Of a stretch of 12,195 bases of DNA, positions 6,768 through 12,195 are shown piece by piece. The stretch's first letter is position 1. Every line of letters begins with the position of its first letter. The notes under the pieces were generated by a model. That model saw nothing but the letters and a program-made list of their open reading frames with translations. It did not search any database and was not told the origin of the DNA. The DNA comes from Desulfovibrionaceae bacterium UBA930 (GTDB lineage: Bacteria > Desulfobacterota > Desulfovibrionia > Desulfovibrionales > Desulfovibrionaceae). The translations under genes and the position numbers were made by a program. The stretch is from the NCBI GenBank assembly GCA_002293605.1, contig DBDO01000220.1, positions 8,048-20,242 of the forward strand, read 5' to 3'.

Positions 6768-7061
6768 TCAAACCGCGCTTGAGCACGGCTTATGCGCGGC
6801 TTTCATTCGGGATGGAAATGCGCCCGGACTGGGACGCAAGGGCTTGCAAAAGTTTTTGACCGTCCGGCAGAAAAAACTGCCAAAAAGAAAAGCGCCTTCA
6901 AGGTGCTGCTCGGGAGGGCGGGACCCTGCCGCAAGCGCCCTGTCCTGAAGCGAGCCCTGCACAAGCGCGCCGTCCGGCGCAAACAGCCCTGAAGCGAAAC
7001 GGTCCTTGTTGCCGTCAGGAGACATGAGCAGGGCGTTATGGACAAGGCGATATGCTTTCAT
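6768..7061 (-). CDS. Unrecognised 97-residue ORF between pyrB and pyrC
   Basis: I do not recognise this protein. The ATG at 7061 follows the pyrB stop codon by 5 bases and the frame stops with a TGA whose GA is part of the pyrC Shine-Dalgarno sequence, so it fills the gap exactly as an operon gene would, with possible translational coupling at both ends. It has no good Shine-Dalgarno of its own. The first half (MKAYRLVHNALLMSPDGN, then RFASGLFAPDGALV) looks like ordinary soluble protein. The second half is rich in Phe, Lys, Cys and Pro and uses codons uncommon in neighbouring genes (CGA, CCA, TCA), so it may be a decayed end or non-coding. GGCAG-TTTTTT-CTGCC and CCGCGC/GCGCGG foldbacks occur within it, so an alternative reading is a structured intergenic leader for pyrC. 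Confidence 0.4.
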   Translation of the reverse strand: MKAYRLVHNALLMSPDGNKDRFASGLFAPDGALVQGSLQDRALAAGSRPPEQHLEGAFLFGSFFCRTVKNFCKPLRPSPGAFPSRMKAAHKPCSSAV

Positions 7062-7066
7062 AGCCG

Positions 7067-8008
7067 CTACGGAGCTTCATTGCGCGTTCCCAAGGTGAAG
7101 AGCACGGCCATGCGCACGGCCACGCCCGCCGCCACCTGATAGAGAATGCGGCTTTGCGGGGCATCGGCAAGGGCGGAGGATATTTCCAGCCCCCGGTTGA
7201 TAGGGCCGGGGTGCAGTACCGGCGCGCCGGGCGCGGCCAGTTCCAGGTGTTTTTGGTCCAGACAGAAGCGGGAGGCGTATTCCGAAAGGTCCGGCAGCAG
7301 CCCGGCCTGCTGGCGCTCTAACTGCAAACGTAGACACATGACGGCATCGGCATTTTTTACGGCGTCTTCCAGACTGCCCGCCACTTCGGCAGGCCAGTTG
7401 TGCACGCCCCTGGGCAACAGGGTGCGCGGTCCGAACAGGCGCACCTTGACGCCGAGGCGGGTCAGCAGATGAATATTGGAACGCACGACCCGGCTGTGCG
7501 TGATATCGCCGAGAATGGTCACGCTTTTGCCCTGCATCTTTCCCTGCCAGTGCTTGCGCAGGGTATAGGCATCGAGCAGGGCCTGGGTGGGGTGGGCGTG
7601 CCAGCCATCGCCGGCATTGACGACCGAACAGGCAAGACGTTCGGCAAGAAAGGCGGCAGCCCCGCTTGAGGAGTGCCGAATGACGATAATATCCGGGGCC
7701 ATGGCCTCCAGGGTAAGGGCTGTGTCTTTGAGGCTTTCCCCCTTGCTCAGGCTGCTGCCTGATTTGGCCAGGGAAAAGCTGTCGGCGGAAAGGCGCTTGG
7801 CCGCGACATCAAAGGAGGTCTTTGTGCGGGTGCTGGCTTCTGCGAAAAAAAGAATGACGCCCTTGCCACGCAAGGTCGGTACTTTTTTCACGGGCCGTGT
7901 GTTGATTTCTTCAAATTGGGCTGCGGCGTCAAGCAGGTGCAGGATCTCTGCCGGGGACAGATTCTCGGTGTCCAGCAGGTCTTTATGACGCCATGTAAGG
8001 GTGCTCAT
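7067..8008 (-). CDS. pyrB: Aspartate carbamoyltransferase catalytic chain
   Basis: Joins carbamoyl phosphate and aspartate, the committed step of pyrimidine synthesis, as a cytosolic trimer. The full length is 313 residues. Carbamoyl-phosphate loop STRTKTSF (59-66), the flexible loop SSLSKGESLKDT (85-96), HPTQALLDAYTL (139-150), GDITHSRVVRSN (167-178), RLQLER (227-232) and HPGPINRGLEI (266-276) are all present, so it should be active; ornithine carbamoyltransferase is excluded by the SxxKGES loop and the aspartate-side motifs. No pyrI regulatory gene is visible beside it, as in class A or B assemblies with dihydroorotase. The ATG at 8008 has only a weak ACGAG upstream, and overlaps the stop codon of a short upstream ORF (ATGA), so its translation may depend on that ORF. 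It is the first enzyme gene of the pyr cluster and is divergent from dam. Confidence 0.97.
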   Translation of the reverse strand: MSTLTWRHKDLLDTENLSPAEILHLLDAAAQFEEINTRPVKKVPTLRGKGVILFFAEASTRTKTSFDVAAKRLSADSFSLAKSGSSLSKGESLKDTALTLEAMAPDIIVIRHSSSGAAAFLAERLACSVVNAGDGWHAHPTQALLDAYTLRKHWQGKMQGKSVTILGDITHSRVVRSNIHLLTRLGVKVRLFGPRTLLPRGVHNWPAEVAGSLEDAVKNADAVMCLRLQLERQQAGLLPDLSEYASRFCLDQKHLELAAPGAPVLHPGPINRGLEISSALADAPQSRILYQVAAGVAVRMAVLFTLGTRNEAP

Positions 8009-8085
8009 GCATAGGACTCGTTACGGCAAGGGTGGGAAAACAGCAAAGCCTGCGGGCAGGCGGACCTGACCTGCAGCTCTCTCAT
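8005..8085 (-). CDS. Candidate pyrB leader peptide, 26 residues
   Basis: A short frame from ATG at 8085, beginning MRELQVRSAC and ending CRNESYA, stops in the sequence ATGA, so that its TGA shares bases with the pyrB ATG. A terminator-like hairpin lies inside it (8048-8061). This recalls the pyrBI leader peptide of E. coli, where ribosome coupling controls attenuation, but there is no clear Shine-Dalgarno sequence before the ATG and the frame is open upstream too. The overlap could be chance. Confidence 0.3.
   Translation of the reverse strand: MRELQVRSACPQALLFSHPCRNESYA
8035..8061 (-). terminator. Candidate attenuator hairpin in the pyrB leader
   Basis: On the minus strand, GCCTGC-CC-GCAGGC (8061-8048; realistically a 5-base stem with a 4-base loop) is followed by TTTGCTGTTTT, an interrupted T-run, about 40 bases before the pyrB start. 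The 5' arm CCTGC can pair alternatively with GCAGG just upstream (about 8070-8074), giving a possible antiterminator. The T-run is imperfect, so termination strength is uncertain. No PyrR-binding consensus was recognised. Confidence 0.35.
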
Positions 8086-8104
8086 TTTGGCACAGAAGGT
8101 AAGA

Positions 8105-8169
8105 GAAAGTCCAGAGAAGAATGGCGGACTTTCGGGGCAAAGCCCTGGCGTTGTGCCGCTTAGGGCTTT
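8105..8169. repeat. Two tandem hairpins in the pyrB-dam divergent region
   Basis: GAAAGTCC (8105-8112) pairs with GGACTTTC (8126-8133) around a 13-base loop. AAAGCCCT (8139-8146) pairs with AGGGCTTT (8162-8169), with an inner GGC/GCC stem. Read on the minus strand both begin CCGAAAG, suggesting a duplicated structure in the pyrB leader RNA; read on plus they would lie in or before the dam leader. Confidence 0.5.
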
Positions 8170-8222
8170 CGGGTACAGTCGGCGGGGACGAAGGACAGAT
8201 AGATCTGTGAGTGGAGGGTGTT

Positions 8223-9035
8223 GTGCGCAGAAAAGCTTTTTTGAAGTGGGCCGGGGGCAAGTACCGGGTTCTGGATGCAATCCTGGAAGAGATTCCCCGA
8301 CATTCCCGCTTTGTTGAGCCTTTTGCGGGGTCCTGCACGGTCTATTTGAATGTCCCGTCCGCAAAGGCCCTGATCTGCGACATCAATCAGGATCTCATCG
8401 CCCTGTACCGGCAGCTTCAGGAGGAGGGCGAAAGTTTTATCACCTATTGCCGCAGCTTCTTCACGCGGGAAAATAACGCCAAAGAGCGTTTTCTCGCCTT
8501 GAGGGAGGAGTTTAACGCCGCAAGCGAGGCCAGGGTACGGAGCGCCCTGCTGCTCTATCTAAATCGGCACGCCTATAACGGGCTTGTCCGGTACAACTCC
8601 GGAGGGGGGTACAACGTCCCTTTCGGAAGGTACGCCAGCCCCTATTTTCCGCTCCGGGAACTTCAGGATTTTTACCGCAAAACGCAGGAAACGGAAACAC
8701 GCTTTGTGTGCAAGGATTTTAGAGAGCTTTTCGCTGAACTGCTCCCCGGTGATGTGGTTTACTGCGATCCTCCCTATGTTCCGCTTTCGGTAACAGCAAA
8801 CTTTACATCCTATGCAGGAAAGGCCTTTTCCGCGCAGGACCAGCGGGATCTTGCCGGGCTTGCGCAGGCGGCGCAGCACAGGGGCATAACGCTTATACTG
8901 AGCAATCACGATACAAAGGATACGCGCGAATTATACGCCACAGCCGAGCGCAAGCATTTCACCGTGAGGCGCTCCATAAGCCGCACAGGCTCCGGACGGG
9001 GGGGGGTGCCGGAGATGCTGGCGATTTACCGCTAA
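8223..9035 (+). CDS. dam: DNA adenine-N6 methyltransferase, Dam/M.DpnII (D12) class
   Basis: Transfers a methyl group from S-adenosylmethionine to adenine in DNA; this class usually recognises GATC. The predicted protein is 270 residues, matching the family length. FLKWAGGK (6-13) is the amino-terminal AdoMet motif, VEPFAGS (31-37) is motif I, and CDPPYVPLS (181-189) followed by the FTSYAGKAFSAQDQ stretch contains the catalytic DPPY and the Dam-type sequence after it. I prefer the GTG at 8223 (MRRKAFLKW), because GGAGG (8213-8217) lies 5 bases upstream and this matches the E. coli Dam N-terminus; a GTG at 8211 in the same frame would add four residues. A GATC lies at 8202-8205, close to the start. 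The gene is convergent with the nuclease-like gene, 14 bases apart. It may be a solitary housekeeping Dam or the modification half of a restriction system. Confidence 0.92.
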   Translation: MRRKAFLKWAGGKYRVLDAILEEIPRHSRFVEPFAGSCTVYLNVPSAKALICDINQDLIALYRQLQEEGESFITYCRSFFTRENNAKERFLALREEFNAASEARVRSALLLYLNRHAYNGLVRYNSGGGYNVPFGRYASPYFPLRELQDFYRKTQETETRFVCKDFRELFAELLPGDVVYCDPPYVPLSVTANFTSYAGKAFSAQDQRDLAGLAQAAQHRGITLILSNHDTKDTRELYATAERKHFTVRRSISRTGSGRGGVPEMLAIYR

Positions 9036-9049
9036 GGGGCACGAAAGCG

Positions 9050-9829
9050 TCAACTCAACCAGTGTTGAATTTCCCCCAATTTTTTGAGACTCAGATGGGC
9101 GGATAAAAAGGCATCGCTGTCCGCAGGGTCAGGAAAATGCGTTTCCGGCTCAAAGACAATCTGAAAACTTTCCGTAAGCGTTGGGTGGTAATAGCTGATA
9201 AGGCCGATATTCAGTCTTCTGCATTCAAGCAGCACCCTTTGCTCTATATTTTTGTAGTCTCCATCGCAAAAATCACAAATGACGAGATAGCTTTTATTGA
9301 CAAAGCGGGCGTGGCTGACCGCTTCAAACACGCCGGTAACATATTGCCGATAATCATTTTTGATTTCAAAGCTCGCTGTTTTGATAAGTTGCCGCGGCGT
9401 GCTGTATTTATATTTTTCATGCCAGATTAGCAAAAAATCAGGATTAATCCATTTCCCTTCATTTTGAATCTGCTTTTTATTGGAATGCGTTTCTTCGAAT
9501 AAAAAATGTCTGTCACTGATCGCAGGGTCAAGCTTGGCGCGAAAGGTCTTGCTGAGATATTCACTGATGGGTTCGTAAACGACCTTTTCATTTTCAAAAT
9601 ACTTGCCGGAATATTTCGCGCCGCCTCCGGAGCCGCGCGCCGTTTCAACAATTTCTTTTGCACATAAAGAGGCTACGGTATCATTATATATTGCAATGGA
9701 ATCCTTGTTAGTCCCATCATAGCCCATATCTTTCAGTATAGTGCCTCTGCTGAGGGCCTTGCCGAATTCATGCTTGTCCAGCGCATCTAGAAAGAGGTTT
9801 TCATAGAATCCAAGCCCCGGCCTGTTCAT
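9050..9829 (-). CDS. Putative PD-(D/E)XK nuclease-like protein, possible restriction endonuclease
   Basis: I do not recognise the exact family. The start at 9829 (MNRPGLG) has GGAGG 5 bases upstream and gives 259 residues; an in-frame extension of 22 codons upstream lacks a site and looks non-coding. Residues about 10-78 could form a winged helix (SRGTILKDMGYDG, then EIVETARGSGGGAKYSGKYF as helix and wing). The second half has WINPDFLLIW (127-136) and ASFEIKND (152-159): Asp131, Glu155 and Lys157 give a D-x(n)-ExK pattern like the PD-(D/E)XK nuclease core, with the hydrophobic strand SYLVICDF after a helix. The gene is AT-rich (two sampled 60-base lines have 32-33% GC, against about 55% or more in dam and pyrC), which suggests horizontal acquisition. 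It is convergent with dam, consistent with a type II restriction-modification pair. It could instead be a HrgA-like or otherwise unrelated protein; the nuclease call rests on motif spacing only. Confidence 0.6.
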   Translation of the reverse strand: MNRPGLGFYENLFLDALDKHEFGKALSRGTILKDMGYDGTNKDSIAIYNDTVASLCAKEIVETARGSGGGAKYSGKYFENEKVVYEPISEYLSKTFRAKLDPAISDRHFLFEETHSNKKQIQNEGKWINPDFLLIWHEKYKYSTPRQLIKTASFEIKNDYRQYVTGVFEAVSHARFVNKSYLVICDFCDGDYKNIEQRVLLECRRLNIGLISYYHPTLTESFQIVFEPETHFPDPADSDAFLSAHLSLKKLGEIQHWLS

Positions 9830-9913
9830 GCCTGCCTCCAAAGGGTAAAAGGTGGCTCTTGTTGTATTGGATTTTCTATGTAACCTACAGCACAAGTATG
9901 CGCAAGGATTGTT

Positions 9914-10018
9914 TTACAAAAAGATGGGGGCAATTCGGGCAAGCACTTCATCCATGATAGCAGGCGGAACACTTTCAAGACGTTTGCCTTTTCTGGCTTT
10001 CACATCCAAGCCAGACAT
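9914..10018 (-). CDS. Tiny 34-residue ORF or gene remnant
   Basis: Begins MSGLDVKARKGKRLESV and ends ARIAPIFL, stopping at 9914-9916. The start lies 20 bases after the recD2 stop, and the frame is also open for several codons upstream (FLSQLL). No Shine-Dalgarno sequence precedes the ATG. The composition looks like real protein (amphipathic, charged), so it may be the 3' end of a gene cut away when the AT-rich nuclease-like gene arrived. I recognise no family. Confidence 0.2.
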   Translation of the reverse strand: MSGLDVKARKGKRLESVPPAIMDEVLARIAPIFL

Positions 10019-10038
10019 GAGAAGCTGAGAAAGAAAAC

Positions 10039-12195
10039 CTACCGCAACTCCCCGGTCAGGCGTCTGGCCAGCCAGGTGAAGCGTTTGTGCATTCTGTTAT
10101 TACGCACCGCCATACTCATGGCTTTGGGCGATCCCACCAGCACGACCAGTCTTTTGCCCCTGGTGATGCCGGTATAGACGAGGTTGCGTTGCAAGAGCAT
10201 ATAGTGCTGGGTCAGCACAGGCATGACCACAGCCGGATATTCGGAGCCTTGGGACTTATGCACTGAAATGGCATAGGCAGGGGTGATTTCGTCCAGCTCT
10301 TCCCAGGAATAGAGCACATTGCGCTCTTCGAAACGCACGGTAAGCTCGCGCTGTTCGCTGCTGAGGTAGCAAATGCGGCCGATATCGCCGTTAAAGACAT
10401 CCTTGTCGTAGTTGTTGCGCACCTGCATGACCTTGTCGTGCAGGCGAAAGCGCCGTTCGCCGCGTTGCAGGCTTTCCCCTTCTTTGCCGCGCAGCAGGGC
10501 TTCCTGCAGGCGCTGGTTGAGCAGGGCAACGCCCGCCGCGCCCTTGTGCATGGGCGTGAGCACCTGGATGTCGTCCACAGGGTCAAAGCCGAAGCGGCGC
10601 GGAATATGATTGCGCACCAGATCCACAATCATGTCGGCGGCCTGTTCCGGCTCTTCCTGGCGGATAAAGTAGAAATCGGAAAGACCCTCGCGCACGTTTT
10701 GCAGGGGAGGAACCTCGCCCTGGTTGATACGGTGGGCGTTGACGATGATTTCGCTCTCCGCGGCCTGGCGGAAGATTTCCGTCAGGCGGACCACGCTTAC
10801 GCTTTGCGAGGCGATGATGTCTTTGAGCACGTTGCCGGGACCGACCGAGGGCAGCTGATTCACATCGCCCACAAAGACCAGGGTAGCGCCAAGGGGCACG
10901 GCCTTCATCAGGTGATACATGAGCATGGTGTCCAGCATGGAGGCTTCGTCAACTACCAGAAGGCCGCAGGCCAGGGGGTTGTCCTCATTGCGCGCAAAGC
11001 CATCTTCGCGCGGGCTGTATTCCAGCAGACGGTGGATGGTTTTTGCCTCGCGCTCAGCGGTTTCGGCCATGCGCTTGGCGGCCCGGCCCGTGGGGGCGGC
11101 CAGCAGGATTTTTGCCTTTTTTTGTTCGAAAAGCTTGATGATGGCATTGATGACCGTGGTCTTGCCCGTGCCCGGCCCGCCCGTGACCACCAGAATTTTA
11201 TCCGAGAGGCTGGCGCGCGCGGCTTCCACCTGTTCTTCCGCCAGGGCGAGCGGCAGCATGGAAAGTACGCCGGAAAGCAGGCTTTCGGGTTCGGAAAAGC
11301 GCACTGACTTGGGCGAGCGCAGGATACGCTTGAAATAATGGGCGATACCGCTTTCATAGTGATGATAGCGGGCCAGATATACGGCCTTGAAAGGCTCGCT
11401 CCGCCCCTCCGCCCCTTCCTCTTCCAACTCCTCGATCACCACGCGCTCTTCCTGTTCCAGGGAGCGCACGGCCCGGCGTACGGTTTCCGCTTCCACTCCC
11501 AGTTCATCGGCGGTCTGATGCACCAGTTCTTCATAGGGATAAAAGACGTTGCCGTCTTCGCTGATCCGGCGCAGTACGTAGAGCATACCGGCTTCGGCCC
11601 GCAGATCGCTGTCCGGCGCAAAGCCGAGCTTCATGGCCACGGCATCGGCCGTGACAAAGCCGATGCCGTGAATATCCATGGCCAGACGATAGGGGTTTTC
11701 GCGCACTACGGCCAGGGCGTCCGCTCCGTAATGCCGGAAAATGCGCACCGCATAGGAGGTGGAGACCCCGTGCGGTTGCAGGAACATGATTAAATCCCGT
11801 ATGCCCCGGTGTTCGGCCCAGGCTGCCTTGATATCGCCTACCAGCCGGGGGGTGATACCCTTTACCCTGGTGAGCCGGTCCGGGTCACTGTCCAGCACGG
11901 TAAAGGTTTCTTCGCGAAATGCCTCGACAATACGCTCGGCCATGCGTTTGCCGATGCCCTTGATCAGGCCCGAGCCCAGGTAGTGCTTGATTCCCTCCAG
12001 GGTCGCGGGTAGCAGGGTTTCAAAGCTCTCCATCTTGAATTGCCGCCCGAAGCGCGCGTCATTGACCCAGACGCCGGTCACGGTCAGGCCGACGCCGGGC
12101 TGGGGCGCGGGCATGCTGCCCACCACGGTGACGGGGTCTGCCTTGCTTTGCACCCGCATGCGCAGCACGCTGTAGCCGTTGTCCTCGTTATGGAA
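10039..12195 (-). CDS. recD2: RecD2 (RecD/TraA-type) superfamily 1B DNA helicase, 5' end outside the window
   Basis: A 5'-3' DNA helicase of the RecD2 type, involved in DNA repair or replication fork maintenance in bacteria, generally working without RecBC. The visible 718 residues are nearly the full protein; the frame is open to the window edge (FHNEDNGYSV), which matches the beginning of the RecD2 N-terminal domain, so only a few residues are missing. Counting from the first visible residue: helix-hairpin-helix repeats at about 76-89 (IKGIGKRMAERI), 109-120 (RVKGITPRLVG) and 174-187 (IHGIGFVTADA); Walker A GGPGTGKT at 339-346; DEASM Walker B near 416; GDVNQLPSVGPG near 443; EIFRQ near 473; C-terminal SVHKSQGSEYPAVV near 644-657 and NLVYTGITR near 671-679. 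All motor motifs are intact. The three HhH repeats and the N-terminal extension distinguish it from RecBCD RecD. The stop is TAG at 10039-10041. Confidence 0.96.
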   Translation of the reverse strand, partial: FHNEDNGYSVLRMRVQSKADPVTVVGSMPAPQPGVGLTVTGVWVNDARFGRQFKMESFETLLPATLEGIKHYLGSGLIKGIGKRMAERIVEAFREETFTVLDSDPDRLTRVKGITPRLVGDIKAAWAEHRGIRDLIMFLQPHGVSTSYAVRIFRHYGADALAVVRENPYRLAMDIHGIGFVTADAVAMKLGFAPDSDLRAEAGMLYVLRRISEDGNVFYPYEELVHQTADELGVEAETVRRAVRSLEQEERVVIEELEEEGAEGRSEPFKAVYLARYHHYESGIAHYFKRILRSPKSVRFSEPESLLSGVLSMLPLALAEEQVEAARASLSDKILVVTGGPGTGKTTVINAIIKLFEQKKAKILLAAPTGRAAKRMAETAEREAKTIHRLLEYSPREDGFARNEDNPLACGLLVVDEASMLDTMLMYHLMKAVPLGATLVFVGDVNQLPSVGPGNVLKDIIASQSVSVVRLTEIFRQAAESEIIVNAHRINQGEVPPLQNVREGLSDFYFIRQEEPEQAADMIVDLVRNHIPRRFGFDPVDDIQVLTPMHKGAAGVALLNQRLQEALLRGKEGESLQRGERRFRLHDKVMQVRNNYDKDVFNGDIGRICYLSSEQRELTVRFEERNVLYSWEELDEITPAYAISVHKSQGSEYPAVVMPVLTQHYMLLQRNLVYTGITRGKRLVVLVGSPKAMSMAVRNNRMHKRFTWLARRLTGELR

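Noticed and set aside
8005..8364. A 119-residue minus-strand frame upstream of pyrB
   Set aside because: Most of it is antisense to dam and is Pro/Ser/Arg-rich without features; only the last 26 codons were kept, as a candidate leader peptide.
10438..11307. Plus-strand frame of about 289 residues
   Set aside because: Antisense to the motor domain of recD2; typical open antisense frame in GC-rich DNA.
1..12195. CRISPR arrays, tRNA/rRNA genes, transposases and integrases
   Set aside because: Looked for repeated spacers, cloverleaf-like segments and transposase/integrase motifs; none was seen.

Overview
The window looks like chromosomal DNA from a moderately GC-rich delta-proteobacterium, most likely a Desulfovibrio-type sulfate reducer. 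That is inferred from gene content (V4R sensor beside a diguanylate cyclase, separate class I PyrC, RecD2 helicase) and base composition; no rRNA or other marker gene is present to prove it. Both end genes run off the window.

Layout. 1-857 (-): 5' part of phosphoglucomutase pgm. 858-1270: AT-rich divergent intergenic region. 1271-2999 (+): a two-gene signalling unit, a stand-alone V4R ligand-binding protein followed by a soluble HAMP-like/GGDEF diguanylate cyclase; the gap between them is filled by a strongly palindromic element (1799-1926). 3021-3044: hairpin between convergent genes. 3107-3964 (-): a beta-hydroxyacid dehydrogenase. 4052-8008 (-): a pyrimidine cluster read pyrB, an unknown 97-residue ORF, pyrC, then an HD-domain protein derived from the tRNA nucleotidyltransferase/poly(A) polymerase family with a decayed nucleotidyltransferase head. 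The pyrB leader carries hairpins and a small ORF whose stop overlaps the pyrB start, which suggests attenuation or translational coupling. 8223-9035 (+): a Dam-type adenine methyltransferase. 9050-9829 (-): a convergent, AT-rich gene with a PD-(D/E)XK-like signature, together a possible restriction-modification pair. 9914-10018 (-): a tiny ORF or remnant. 10039-12195 (-): recD2 helicase, 5' end outside the window.

Most of the window is housekeeping (sugar phosphate metabolism, pyrimidine synthesis, DNA repair). The parts most worth a second look are the V4R/diguanylate cyclase pair with an apparent MopR-like zinc site, the palindromic element between the pair, the degenerate nucleotidyltransferase-HD protein, the pyrB leader, and the methyltransferase/nuclease-like pair.
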